DNA of 64,000 nt from Calditrichia bacterium (GCA_028284905.1 JANQQU010000093.1:186001-250000), one strand, 5' to 3'; shown: positions 42,565 to 52,217, counted from the stretch's first letter. The notes: a model not told the origin generated them from the letters alone. Numbers and translations are program-made.

Positions 42565-45264
42565 ATGGATGCATTTGATATGGAAAGGAATCTCGCCAAA
42601 TTGTCCATCAGCGAATTCAAGAGTCAAACCGCTTTTACTTTATTGTTGGCAATTTGCTTATTACTGCTAAATGTTGCGCTGTTCGCTGATGATGTAAGAT
42701 CTGTCCGTAGTGGTAGTTGGTCGGATGGAAGTACCTGGGATACTGGAAACGTACCGGGTCAGGGAGATGACGTCGTAGTAGATAGTGGACATGTGGTTAA
42801 GTATGATAAGTTTTCCAGCACGGAGATCCGTACGATCCATGTTCGTGGCACGCTGGAATTTTCCCGGTCTACCGATACACAGCTGGACGTCGGTATGATT
42901 GTCGTCAGCACCCGGGAAACCGTTGATTTTAACTGGGACTGTTCTCTGCACCAGGGAGGTCCTAAATATGAAAACGCAGTGCCGCCGGCACTGGAAGTTG
43001 GTACCTTTGACGATCCGATTCCCGCAAATGTTACCGCGCGAATTCGCTTGAAGCACTTCTCCGGACTGGATCCGGACTGTTCGCCCGGTGTAATTACTTA
43101 CAATGGCCGGATGGATTTTCACGGTGCACCGGTCAATAAAACCTGGGTTAAAATGGGCGCAGGCGCCGACGAGGGTGACAATACTATAACCCTGGCGGAA
43201 AGTGTCAACTGGAAAGCCGGCGACCGGATTATTGTTACGCGCAGCCAGCGTCCCAGTGGAAACATTATCAACACTGGCTCCTACAAGGACAATGGTCAGA
43301 TTCAAACCGAAGAACGCACCATCGCTAGTATTAGCGGTAATACCATTACTTTAACCGAAGCATTGGATCACGATCATCCGACCTACCAGAATGGCAAATA
43401 CGCCGGTGAAGTTGCCTTACTTTCCCGTAATGTTATTGTGGAGTCGAAAGATCCTGATGGTGAGCGTGGACACACCATGTATCATTATCAGTCCCGCGGT
43501 AGCATCAGTTATGCCGAATTTGCCCACCTGGGTAAAAAAGGCGTATTGGCCCGTTATCCGGTGCACTTCCATGTTCTTCGCGATAGTAATCGTGGTAGCT
43601 TTATTATCGGTGCTTCAATCTGGGATTCTGACAACCGTTTCCTGACCATTCATGGCACCAACTATCTTTATGTGAAAGATAATGTTGGTTACAAAGCCCG
43701 TGGCCACGGATTTTTCATGGAAGATGCTACAGAGGTTTTCAACTTTCTGGATAACAACCTGGCAGTGCAGTGTTTCGACGAGTCCAAGTTGCCGAATCAG
43801 GCATTGGAATATGATAAAAATGACGGCGCCGGTTTCTGGTGGGCCAATGCACGTAACGCCTTTACGAACAACGTCGCGGTTGAAACAGATAAATACGGTT
43901 TCCAGTATGAGATTCGGGAGAACATCGAAGGCACCGTAATGATGATGGACGGTCGTTATGAAAATAATATTCAGGTCAACAAGCTATCGAATATTCTTTT
44001 CAAAGATAACGAGACCCATGGCAGTATGGAATACGGATTGGTCTTGCAAGGTGGCGATGCCCCGGTTGCAGATCCGTTTTTCGTAGAGAATATGAAAATT
44101 TGGGGCTGCTGGAGAGCATTACGTCCGGACCTGAATAACTTTTATTTCAAGAATCTCAGCGCCTGGAATCATGCATACGGAATGTATGCCATCGATCCGA
44201 AGAATGGCCGGGTAGAAGATTACTCTGCTATTAATACCGGTAACCATGCGATGTCTTTCCAGGATCATCCCGAAGGGTTGATTACTTTCGAGCGTGTGCA
44301 TATCGAAAACTCGAACGAGTGGCCCTTTAAGGTTTATGGCCGCGATCCTCGTCAGGACGATTGCGAAATTCATGTGAAGGATTATACCATTATCAACACC
44401 GAGTATGGTTGGAATGGTGCTTCTTCGACATCCGGTGTAGAGCCGACTCCATACATTGCCCTGTTTTTACATGATTGGTTTGGCCCGAATCAGGATGCGA
44501 AAGTGATCCCGCATGTGCAGGATCCGAATGATGGCCTGAATTACCAGACAATGACTCCGATGTTCCGTGATGATATTAAAGTGGCGCAAACCAACGAGCC
44601 GTTCCCGGATAATCCGATTTATTTGGGTGACGCAATGCCGCCGGCAACCACGATTATCTATCCGGCTAATCAGCAGCAGTTTGATGGCCAGACCAGTTCT
44701 GTCACGGTTCAGGGAACCTGTATAGATCTGAGCCCGATTGCTTCGTTGACGGTTAATGGCGTAGAAGTTACGCCGATTGAAGAAAACTATCGTCGTTGGG
44801 AAGTTACCCTGAACAACCTGCCCCAGGGCATTGTTCATCTGGAAGCAAAGGCAACTGATTCAAAAGGTAATGTGGAATTGAATCCGCATACGATCATCAT
44901 TGGTGTTGGCGCAACCCCGGTTGGCACCGATTCCGATGCAACGCAGCCGATTATTCCGGCCGGATATGTTCTGGAAGATAACTTCCCGAATCCATTCAAC
45001 CCGGAAACTCAGATCCGCTTTTCCGTTTCGAATCTGAATCAGGACTTAAGTGATGTTCAAATAAATATTTATAATGTGCTCGGACGTAAGGTTCGTACGC
45101 TAGTTAATCAAAAAATGTCTCCCGGCCAGTATACCCGCACCTGGGATGGCCGAGACGATCAGGGCGTATCCGTTTCTACCGGCGTCTACATCTACGAGAT
45201 GAGAGCCCGTGGTAAAAATACCGCAGTGTTCCGGGAAGCGAAAAAGATGCTGCTCGTAAAATAG
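42565..45264 (+). CDS. Secreted G8-domain/beta-helix protein with T9SS sorting domain (CEMIP/TMEM2-like)
   Basis: An 899-residue exported protein. After a long-n-region signal peptide (hydrophobic core about 23-41) comes a G8 domain (SGSWSDGSTWDTGNVPGQGD onward, about 48-165). A long right-handed beta-helix follows, with VHFHVLRDSNRGSF near residue 333, then TIHGTNYLYVKDNVGY and RGHGFFMED, which strongly resemble the PKHD1/CEMIP/TMEM2 family. Then comes an Ig-like domain (about 690-780), then the sorting domain (DNFPNPFNPETQI, YNVLGRKVRTLV, FREAKKMLLVK). CEMIP and TMEM2 bind or degrade hyaluronan, so a glycan-binding or glycan-cleaving role is plausible. An in-frame ATG at 42490 is an alternative start. 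Confidence 0.88.
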   Translation: MDAFDMERNLAKLSISEFKSQTAFTLLLAICLLLLNVALFADDVRSVRSGSWSDGSTWDTGNVPGQGDDVVVDSGHVVKYDKFSSTEIRTIHVRGTLEFSRSTDTQLDVGMIVVSTRETVDFNWDCSLHQGGPKYENAVPPALEVGTFDDPIPANVTARIRLKHFSGLDPDCSPGVITYNGRMDFHGAPVNKTWVKMGAGADEGDNTITLAESVNWKAGDRIIVTRSQRPSGNIINTGSYKDNGQIQTEERTIASISGNTITLTEALDHDHPTYQNGKYAGEVALLSRNVIVESKDPDGERGHTMYHYQSRGSISYAEFAHLGKKGVLARYPVHFHVLRDSNRGSFIIGASIWDSDNRFLTIHGTNYLYVKDNVGYKARGHGFFMEDATEVFNFLDNNLAVQCFDESKLPNQALEYDKNDGAGFWWANARNAFTNNVAVETDKYGFQYEIRENIEGTVMMMDGRYENNIQVNKLSNILFKDNETHGSMEYGLVLQGGDAPVADPFFVENMKIWGCWRALRPDLNNFYFKNLSAWNHAYGMYAIDPKNGRVEDYSAINTGNHAMSFQDHPEGLITFERVHIENSNEWPFKVYGRDPRQDDCEIHVKDYTIINTEYGWNGASSTSGVEPTPYIALFLHDWFGPNQDAKVIPHVQDPNDGLNYQTMTPMFRDDIKVAQTNEPFPDNPIYLGDAMPPATTIIYPANQQQFDGQTSSVTVQGTCIDLSPIASLTVNGVEVTPIEENYRRWEVTLNNLPQGIVHLEAKATDSKGNVELNPHTIIIGVGATPVGTDSDATQPIIPAGYVLEDNFPNPFNPETQIRFSVSNLNQDLSDVQINIYNVLGRKVRTLVNQKMSPGQYTRTWDGRDDQGVSVSTGVYIYEMRARGKNTAVFREAKKMLLVK

Positions 45265-45286
45265 TCGAAACTTATTGGGCACAACA

Positions 45287-45325
45287 AACAGTCGGCGCAT
45301 GTTGCGCCGGCTGTTTTGCTTTTTA
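45287..45325 (+). terminator. Rho-independent terminator after the G8 protein gene
   Basis: AACAGTCGGCGCA (45287-45299) pairs with TGCGCCGGCTGTT (45303-45315) with one wobble, around a 3-nt loop, followed by a T-rich run. It lies 23 nt past the stop. Confidence 0.9.
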
Positions 45326-45391
45326 CCCGTTATCAATTTTTGAATGCGCTTTTATGCTGAAATCAAGATTTTATCAAACTGAGGCACTGCT

Positions 45392-46168
45392 TTGAAATAT
45401 CTCCTATACACGCTGCTTTTAATCTTTTCTGCGAGTCTCTTCGCACAGGACAGTCAACCTGTCGAGCTAATTCCCGGCATTGTCGATGTTTCCGAAAAAA
45501 CCGGGAAATTTTTGCCGCAAGACATTATGTATAGCAATGAAAACGGCGATTCTGTTCTGTTGGCCAAATTGCTTGACAAACCGGCGATTATGAATCTGGT
45601 CTACTATCGCTGTCCGGGCATATGTTCGCCGTTATTGAGCGGCACAGTAAAAGTGATTGAAGAGATTAGCCTGACGCCAGGAGAGGACTTCAAAGCATTG
45701 ACCTTAAGTTTTGACGAACGGGAAACGCCGGATTTAGCGAAAGCAAAAAAAGCCGGTTATTACCAGACCATGAATCGGGAGTTCCCGGAAGCAGAATGGC
45801 ATTGGCTGACCGGTAATAACGCCAACATCAAAAAGTTGACCCGGGCAATCGGATTTCATTATCATCCTGCCGGAAAGGATTTTGCACATCCGCCGCTGCT
45901 GCTGGTTTTGTCGCCAAAGGGAAAGATCGTCCGCTATTTTGTCGATACCCGTTTCTCCCCATTTGAACTGAAAATGGCGTTGATAGACGCTGCTGAGGGG
46001 AAGGGGTTATCGCTAACATCCCGTTTATTGGATTTTTGTTATGATTATGATGCGGATGAGAAAGTCAGTCGGCTGAACACTACCCGGATTGGAAGCAGCA
46101 GCCTGCTGGTGCTTTTGATGATGCTTGGTGGTTTTGTTATCACGAATAATCGCAGAAGGAAAGGCTAG
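45392..46168 (+). CDS. SCO1/SenC family copper-chaperone/thioredoxin-like protein
   Basis: A 258-residue exported protein. A signal peptide (MKYLLYTLLLIFSASLFAQ) precedes a thioredoxin-like SCO domain with both copper ligand cysteines (C74 and C78 in YYRCPGICSP) and the distal His166 (GKDFAHPPLL). A C-terminal TM helix (about 236-250) ends in NNRRRKG, so the protein is held in the inner membrane by its tail. SCO proteins deliver copper to cytochrome c oxidase CuA or act in thiol redox. The start is TTG at 45392, with GAGG seven bases ahead. No oxidase genes are adjacent. Confidence 0.88.
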   Translation: MKYLLYTLLLIFSASLFAQDSQPVELIPGIVDVSEKTGKFLPQDIMYSNENGDSVLLAKLLDKPAIMNLVYYRCPGICSPLLSGTVKVIEEISLTPGEDFKALTLSFDERETPDLAKAKKAGYYQTMNREFPEAEWHWLTGNNANIKKLTRAIGFHYHPAGKDFAHPPLLLVLSPKGKIVRYFVDTRFSPFELKMALIDAAEGKGLSLTSRLLDFCYDYDADEKVSRLNTTRIGSSSLLVLLMMLGGFVITNNRRRKG

Positions 46169-46178
46169 TGGCAACGGC

Positions 46179-47339
46179 CTAACTATTACTAATCATTGCC
46201 ATCTGAGCCGGCGTAATCAGCTTCTGCCGGAATAGTTCCCGAATCACCGTTTCCGTCATTTCGCTGGAAAAAGGAAACTCATAGCGAATATCCAGCACAT
46301 ATGCTTTCAGGCGCATCTTCAGCAATGACCTGCCTTGATGAATTTCATTCTTAAAAATTACCGCAATTGGCTTGTTGAGAAAGATATAGCGGGAGACGGC
46401 GGCCGCCCGGAAGGCGACTTTCTTTACTTTCGCAACGTCGATATCTGCCGGCAGAAAAAATTCCGCAACGACCTGGCAATTATTCTCACCTGCATTTGCA
46501 TTGGAAACCGCCTGGTTCATTATTTCCCCATTGGGAATGGAAACCAGATTGTCGTCCGGAGTTACGATGCGTACGGTTCTTAGTCCGATTTGCATCACTT
46601 CCCCGTAGTGACCGCCAGCCTCAATTTTATCGCCAACCTGGAATGGGCGGTCCAGCAAAAGCATCAACCCGCCAAAAATATTTTTGAGAATATCCTGCGA
46701 GGCAAAGCCGATAGCGATACCTGCCGAGGCGGTAAAGGCGATGAGCGTTTCCACCGGCAAGCGAATGATGTCCACTAAAATGATATAAAAAGTGATCGTC
46801 CAGGCAATAATTCTGAATACCGGAATCGTTCTTTTGACCGTCAGACGTAAATTCGTCCATCTTTCCGCAAGCGCTTCCAGAAAATTTGTTGAATATCGGA
46901 TGATGAGCAACGCGAGGAAGAAGAATGCAATGGACATGAATATTTGCCAGAAAGAGATCGATATATCCGGCACGCGCTTGGTAACAGAAGTTATCAAGCC
47001 GCTGCTGCCCGGCGCGACGTTTTCTGCAATATCTGCAAGGGATGTGCTGCTATCGGCGGCGGAAGAATCTGCATTTTCGGTCAGTGTCGAATCTGCAGCT
47101 GTAGTTGTGTCCAAAGTTGCCGGTTGGGTCGGCTGGATAGTATCGGCTATCGCGACGCTGCTATCTATCTTTGCCGAGTCTGCCACAGCGCTACTGTCAA
47201 TGCGACTGCTATCCGCACTTATCACTATGCTGTCAGCAGCCAGGCTATCCGCAACAGTACTGTCTGCCTGGTCTCCCCAGGGTTGACACCCACTGAAAAA
47301 ACAGACAGCAGTAATTATAAGTAACAATTTGGAATTCAT
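46179..47339 (-). CDS. MscS-family mechanosensitive channel with Asp/Ser/Ala-rich leader
   Basis: A 386-residue protein. The N-terminus looks like a lipoprotein or signal sequence (LLIITAVCFFSGC). Residues about 25-105 are a low-complexity region made almost only of A, D, S, T, V and I with repeated ADS triplets. Then come three TM helices (about 125-225) and the MscS pore/beta domain: GFASQDILKNIFGGLMLLL, RPFQVGDKIEAGGHYGEV, SIPNGEIMNQAVSN. It gates under membrane tension. GGAGAAAA supports the start at 47339. It lies 71 nt downstream of a large ATPase gene on the same strand and is probably co-transcribed. Confidence 0.88.
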   Translation of the reverse strand: MNSKLLLIITAVCFFSGCQPWGDQADSTVADSLAADSIVISADSSRIDSSAVADSAKIDSSVAIADTIQPTQPATLDTTTAADSTLTENADSSAADSSTSLADIAENVAPGSSGLITSVTKRVPDISISFWQIFMSIAFFFLALLIIRYSTNFLEALAERWTNLRLTVKRTIPVFRIIAWTITFYIILVDIIRLPVETLIAFTASAGIAIGFASQDILKNIFGGLMLLLDRPFQVGDKIEAGGHYGEVMQIGLRTVRIVTPDDNLVSIPNGEIMNQAVSNANAGENNCQVVAEFFLPADIDVAKVKKVAFRAAAVSRYIFLNKPIAVIFKNEIHQGRSLLKMRLKAYVLDIRYEFPFSSEMTETVIRELFRQKLITPAQMAMISNS

Positions 47340-47410
47340 TCGTTTTCTCCGCTCATAACGGCTGACTCAATAATTGGCCAACTTTGCTTTGCCGCTTAAG
47401 CTCTCAACGG

Positions 47411-50400
47411 TTAATGAAGGATGTTTTTCACTTTTAAGGCCTGCACAACCGGGCGGAACAGGAACGGATGTACCCGGAATCCATCCTCGGTGCTCTGTAA
47501 AATACCTCTGTTGTGCAGTCTCTCCAGAAGCGTTGTGCTATCCTGAAAAGCCATATTGAATACTTGTGCGTGCTCTTCTGCGACCAAAACTTCATGTTGA
47601 ATGATACCGCCCAGGGTAAATAGTTCTTCTGCAGGGAGGCGATTAATAAATGAGAAATCCAGGGAAATGTCCGGATCAACATACATTTTGTTCTCTTCAA
47701 AACGCTTTATTCCCAGCAACCAGAAAAGCATCGCCACGGAAATATTACCGGTCGCTAATTTATTTAACTGCTCGAAAAGCATCTCATGAAGAAACTGTTG
47801 CTGCTCTGTCCGCCCGCTAAGCTTACGAAACCGCCGGGATTTGGCGATGCCCGGAGGCACTTCATATTCCAGTTCGTAGCCGGTGAGGCGATGGCGCTTC
47901 ATGATGATTTTCTCAATAGCGTTACTGCTTAAGCCGCTCAAGTTAATAACCCGCTGAAAATACCGGGAAATGTTTATGACCTTGTCGAGAAATGCCCAAC
48001 TATACCAGGTGCAACTAAAGACCCAATAAACTTTGACGTGGGTCCGGGTAATCATTGCCAGAAATTCTTCCAGTAAATCGAAGCCGTTAACCGTTCTCAG
48101 AAAAAGGTTCTGGAGATTCTCTACCAGGCAAACCACCGGTTTTTCCAGCTCGCTCAACGCTCTTTCCACATCATTGATTGTCGCATCGGCATCCAGCGAA
48201 AAAGCTTCTGCCAGCAAGGGGGCAAATAAAGCCGGTGAACGGACAGTGCTTTGTAAATCGATACGGACAATGGTAGAGTGCTTGTAAATTTCCTGCCGGG
48301 CAAAATTTACGACGGTGGTTCTGCCGCTGCCGGATTCGCCAACAATCGCCGTGGTGATATAATGACCTTGCTGCCAATGCGCAAAATCTGCTTTTAAATT
48401 TTTCAGATGTGTTTCCCGCCCGGAGAAAAACCGTTCATCTTCCAGTGGCTCCATCTTGAACAATTGCTGATAGATGTAGGGCAAAGTGCTGATGCGCTGA
48501 TGCGACTCCTGTAAGAAATGAAACAAGTAGGCTTCATCATCACTGGAAGAGGTATCGCTTAGTCCGGTGGCTTTGCGCAGGCGTAAGTAGCTCTCCCGAA
48601 CCTTTTCCCAAAGCTTTTTGAGATATTGCCAGACGATAGGAATGCTGCTGGTAATGAACGTCCAGGCCATTCGGCGGTAATGAAGAAACCTTTCCCGGGC
48701 CTTTGCGCGGGTCAACTTAAAATTGAGTTCCAGCAGGTTCTGGTTTTCCAGCAAGCCGTTTAGTTCCCGGACGAATACCCCGGCTAATTCAAACAGGCGG
48801 TCATCGATCTGTTGCTGGCTTTCTGCAAAACCTTCTACAAACAGATCCATCCGGCTACTGGCGCGGGATAAGCCATCGGTCATAACCTTCCGGGCTTCGC
48901 CAACATTGCTGTTTTCCTGACGAAGATTTTTTAAGGCCGCTTCCAGGTTAAATTCGACGATTTCATCGACTTCGGAAATCCTCCGAAGCATCAGTTTATT
49001 CTCTTTGCCGACATTTTCCAGGAAGGCATCAATCTTTTCGCGCAGCGATAGCCAAAACTCTTTTTCCAATAGTTCTTTAACGGGAATATCGGTGTGTTTG
49101 CATTCCGGGGGAATCACATCGCTGTTCTTAATTTCAAAGAGCAGATATTTTTCCGGTAAGGCTTTGACTGCTTCATCGATCTGGTGGAGAAAAAGTTTTA
49201 TGATGCCTTCCTGGGGAGAGCGGGTGAGCGGGTCGATCATCGCTGGCAACAGCTCATTGCGGATAGATTTTAAAATGCTGCGGTTCTCGAGAATAATAGA
49301 CTTGCGGAGGTCCTCGCTGTCTCCTTCCAATTCCGTGTTGAATTTTTCCAGTGAGGCGCTAAACATTGCGCTGGCTTTCTGAAAAGGAGGAATGAGCTGA
49401 GCAGTAATTTTTTCTTCGATCGCTTTCAGGGCATCGAGGTAGGCACAGCTGGCCGTAAACTGAATGCGGCGAATCGCCAGTTGATGACGCCATTCGCGGG
49501 TTTCTCCCTGAAAAGATTTTACCCATTCATTCCGATTGGGCAGAAATTTTTTTTCCTGAGTATGCTTGCTATGGGTGAGTGCTGTTTCGCTAAATTGATG
49601 AACCGGTATAAGCTGGGTGCCGGCATACTGCCATTGATGCGTAAGTGCCTGAGCGGTTTTAGCAAACCAGCTGTTGTAGCTTTCCGTGGATTTTAAAATT
49701 TGTTTGTCTACCGTAGAAATAAAATCATCTATTAAAGCCACACATTCAGGTATTTCCGTGAGCGAACTGTTTAAAGCATCCTGGCCGGACTTAGCCCATT
49801 CTGATATTTCATCATTGAGAAAAAGGAAGCGATTGTTGATTTGACGATAACGATCGCTTAATGTCTCATATTGATGAATCGCTATATTTAGAAATTGTTG
49901 CCATTCGGCAATCAAAAAATCTTCAAAAGATACTTCGGCAAAATTCCGGAAAAATAATGATGAAGAAAACTGCCGTTCGGGATAACGCATGGGCAGTGGG
50001 TCTTTCCCGGTAAGACGCCGGAAAAGGTTGGCCGGTAACTTTCCAAATTTCTGTAAAGATAATCGGCTGCGCTGGCGAAATTGCCAAAACCGAATTTTAC
50101 CGCTGCTTTCTTGGTTTGGGGCAAGATCGGCGTCCGTTATTGGAATACGAATTTCGTCCGGATAATCAGCCAAAAAATTTTCTAATTCATCTGAAAATTG
50201 TCGTGAGACGTCGGCAGGTTGCGTTTCCGGAGTAATCAGGGAAATATCGCTGACCCAATCGTCTACTTCTTCAGTAAAAGCGGTGAGAATTTTCCAGAAT
50301 GCCGCCGGGGTTTGCCCTGAGGCAGCTGCCTTTTGCAGATTGCCGTTACATCCATTCAGCTTTGTTCTTAAGGTTTCCAGGCTTTGGCGATATTGAGTGG

Positions 50401-50515
50401 CCCAGGCGTTGTAACACCCCTGCGCATGCTGCTCCGTTAATTTTTGAAACGCCTGGAGCGCATCAGATATATTCATTTCGTTCGGCATATTCTTGTTGGG
50501 CTGAAGCTTGAACAT
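47411..50515 (-). CDS. Large AAA/STAND-like ATPase with long helical N-terminal region
   Basis: A 1034-residue protein not recognised as a named family. Residues 1-650 are mostly helical and coiled-coil-like, with one hydrophobic patch at about 617-631 (AWTFITSSIPIVWQY). An ATPase domain starts with FFSGRETHLKNLKADF (about 696-711, as in AAA_16/STAND proteins) and has Walker A GESGSGRTT (726-734) and a Walker B-like strand PVVCLVENLQN (793-803), where the usual DE/DD reads EN. The C-terminus (about 950-1030) resembles a winged helix. The start is uncertain (Met1, Met10 or Met14; none has a good ribosome binding site). MscS follows downstream and LapA-like lies upstream. Confidence 0.7.
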   Translation of the reverse strand: MFKLQPNKNMPNEMNISDALQAFQKLTEQHAQGCYNAWATQYRQSLETLRTKLNGCNGNLQKAAASGQTPAAFWKILTAFTEEVDDWVSDISLITPETQPADVSRQFSDELENFLADYPDEIRIPITDADLAPNQESSGKIRFWQFRQRSRLSLQKFGKLPANLFRRLTGKDPLPMRYPERQFSSSLFFRNFAEVSFEDFLIAEWQQFLNIAIHQYETLSDRYRQINNRFLFLNDEISEWAKSGQDALNSSLTEIPECVALIDDFISTVDKQILKSTESYNSWFAKTAQALTHQWQYAGTQLIPVHQFSETALTHSKHTQEKKFLPNRNEWVKSFQGETREWRHQLAIRRIQFTASCAYLDALKAIEEKITAQLIPPFQKASAMFSASLEKFNTELEGDSEDLRKSIILENRSILKSIRNELLPAMIDPLTRSPQEGIIKLFLHQIDEAVKALPEKYLLFEIKNSDVIPPECKHTDIPVKELLEKEFWLSLREKIDAFLENVGKENKLMLRRISEVDEIVEFNLEAALKNLRQENSNVGEARKVMTDGLSRASSRMDLFVEGFAESQQQIDDRLFELAGVFVRELNGLLENQNLLELNFKLTRAKARERFLHYRRMAWTFITSSIPIVWQYLKKLWEKVRESYLRLRKATGLSDTSSSDDEAYLFHFLQESHQRISTLPYIYQQLFKMEPLEDERFFSGRETHLKNLKADFAHWQQGHYITTAIVGESGSGRTTVVNFARQEIYKHSTIVRIDLQSTVRSPALFAPLLAEAFSLDADATINDVERALSELEKPVVCLVENLQNLFLRTVNGFDLLEEFLAMITRTHVKVYWVFSCTWYSWAFLDKVINISRYFQRVINLSGLSSNAIEKIIMKRHRLTGYELEYEVPPGIAKSRRFRKLSGRTEQQQFLHEMLFEQLNKLATGNISVAMLFWLLGIKRFEENKMYVDPDISLDFSFINRLPAEELFTLGGIIQHEVLVAEEHAQVFNMAFQDSTTLLERLHNRGILQSTEDGFRVHPFLFRPVVQALKVKNILH

Positions 50516-50631
50516 TAAAAAGCAAATGTATATTCGTCAAATTGAAATCAAAAACTGTATGCTGCTACCATCATGCAAAGGTTGCTCGATACTTGCCGAT
50601 TCAGTTTCCAAAAATTTGCCGGAAAACGAAT

Positions 50632-50964
50632 CTATTTAAGGAAATTGGGCTGTGGTGGGGTAGGATCGGCTGCTTCCGGTGGATCCGAAATGGCCGGTGC
50701 TGCTGCAGACGCCGCTTTGTCTTCTAAGGTTTTAATTTGTTTTTGCAAACCGTTCATTGCAATTCCCTGTTTGATCAGGCGGGGCAATACAACGGAAACA
50801 CCCATGATAATTCCCAATACTAATGCGAGCATTAAAACAATGGCGAGGTTGCTTTCATATTGAACGGTGAACAAAGTAACGGTTACCATTTCAGTGTTTT
50901 CCAGTGCAAAAACGATCGCAAAAATAGCGATAACCACGGTAAGGATCAAAAAGACCGGCATCAT
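50632..50964 (-). CDS. LapA (DUF1049)-like small membrane protein
   Basis: A 110-residue protein with two TM helices (about 2-22 and 40-62) around VTVTLFTVQYESNLAIVLMLAL, the arrangement of the lipopolysaccharide-assembly LapA/DUF1049 domain, followed by a short coiled coil (QKQIKTLEDKAAS) and an Ala/Pro-rich tail. AAGGGCAGAG lies before ATG 50964. It is 116 nt upstream of the ATPase gene on the same strand. Confidence 0.78.
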   Translation of the reverse strand: MMPVFLILTVVIAIFAIVFALENTEMVTVTLFTVQYESNLAIVLMLALVLGIIMGVSVVLPRLIKQGIAMNGLQKQIKTLEDKAASAAAPAISDPPEAADPTPPQPNFLK

Positions 50965-51117
50965 AATCTCTGCCCTTTCTGAAATATGATACGAAATAAG
51001 TTAACAAAATTATACGACTTGCCCAAGATAAATAAAAGGCAGGCCCATGAATATCAATAATTTAAAATGAGTAAGAACCGGGTGGTGGCTAAAGATTATT
51101 TTAAGGTTGAGAATGTA

Positions 51118-51162
51118 ATAAAAAGCAACAAGCGGTAATTGCCGCAGGCAACACCGCTTGTT
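51118..51162 (-). terminator. Rho-independent terminator of the cupin/aminoacylase cluster
   Basis: AACAAGCGGT (51127-51136) and ACCGCTTGTT (51153-51162) form a perfect 10-bp stem with an inner TGCC/GGCA pairing. On the minus strand it is followed by GCTTTTTATT. It ends the transcript of the gene at 51225. Confidence 0.88.
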
Positions 51163-51224
51163 TTCATAATTTTAGCAATCACTTTTTTCAGGAAAAAGTG
51201 CTACAAAAATCTAACGATCGATCG

Positions 51225-52217
51225 TTATGATATGGATAAACTGGTCTCGAAATGAGCCGGCAACAAATCCATAAATGCCTGTGTGAAAGCTTTTGTTGCA
51301 CCCATCGGGAGTAAGGCTTTCAGCGCGGCGTTATAGTCGGAATAGTCACCGTCAATCAAGTTTGCATCCAGTAGCTGGATCTGCAGTTTTGCTGCCATAA
51401 ACAGTTCCTGATCGAGAATCTCATGATAGTTCTCTGCCTGCTTGCTGTTCATGGTATCCAGCGTATCCAGTTCTTCTGAAAGCATGTCCCAGGTTTGCCC
51501 ATCGAACAATTTATCGGCAATTCCTTTTTCGCGCTCATTCTGGAAAGCACCGGCAGCGAGGGTGCCGTTCATTCTCAGTAAGCGCTTCATCAGCTCGGTG
51601 TTGCAACGTAGCCAGGTTGGGAAATCTCCGCTCGGGCACGCTTCCCGGCGTTTGATTTTGTCTTCCGGTAATTCGAAAAAGACCCCGCCATTTGTGAACT
51701 GAATTTTACCTTCCTCCAGATCATACAAGCGAGCATCGGCTGTGACACCTTCTTCGAAATTGTAGGAGCCATAGAGATGCAGCGTCAGGTAAGGCTCTTT
51801 CCCAACATTACCCATTTGATGAATCATATCATGGTCGACAGCCAGTACTGTGCCATCTTCGCACTCACAGCGGGAAAGCGTGGTGAGTTTGCCATCCTTG
51901 TTCTTGAAAACGGCATGCTCTGCAGGGCCGAACAGCTTAACAGCGCCCCATTCGGCATAGCCATGGTCGTGAATGCTGGACATATCTCCGTCTACCCAGC
52001 TCATTACCATCAACTCAAAATATTCGCCATCGTAAACAAGTTTCCGGCCATAAGAATCAGCATCGGGATGGCTGAAGTCTGCCCAGGGCATTAGATCTTC
52101 TTTCGTGATGCCGGATGCTTCCAGTAACTGGCGCGCCAGGCGAGGTGTAAAGGAAGGCTGTTCTTTGATCTTTTCAATCAAATTTTGCACGCGTTCCGGT
52201 AGTTGAATATTAGCCAT
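51225..52217 (-). CDS. Cysteine dioxygenase-like cupin with extra C-terminal domain
   Basis: A 330-residue protein. The first ~190 residues match the cysteine dioxygenase type I cupin: MSSIHDHGYAEWGAVKLFG (His-x-His iron ligands near residues 82-84) and a third His in DHDMIHQMGNVG. Ordinary cysteine dioxygenases are about 200 residues; this one has an additional ~140-residue helical C-terminal domain that I do not recognise. The reaction could be cysteine sulfinate formation or oxidation of another thiol. AAGGAGAATATCCT precedes the ATG. It is last in a four-gene minus-strand cluster. Confidence 0.75.
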   Translation of the reverse strand: MANIQLPERVQNLIEKIKEQPSFTPRLARQLLEASGITKEDLMPWADFSHPDADSYGRKLVYDGEYFELMVMSWVDGDMSSIHDHGYAEWGAVKLFGPAEHAVFKNKDGKLTTLSRCECEDGTVLAVDHDMIHQMGNVGKEPYLTLHLYGSYNFEEGVTADARLYDLEEGKIQFTNGGVFFELPEDKIKRREACPSGDFPTWLRCNTELMKRLLRMNGTLAAGAFQNEREKGIADKLFDGQTWDMLSEELDTLDTMNSKQAENYHEILDQELFMAAKLQIQLLDANLIDGDYSDYNAALKALLPMGATKAFTQAFMDLLPAHFETSLSIS

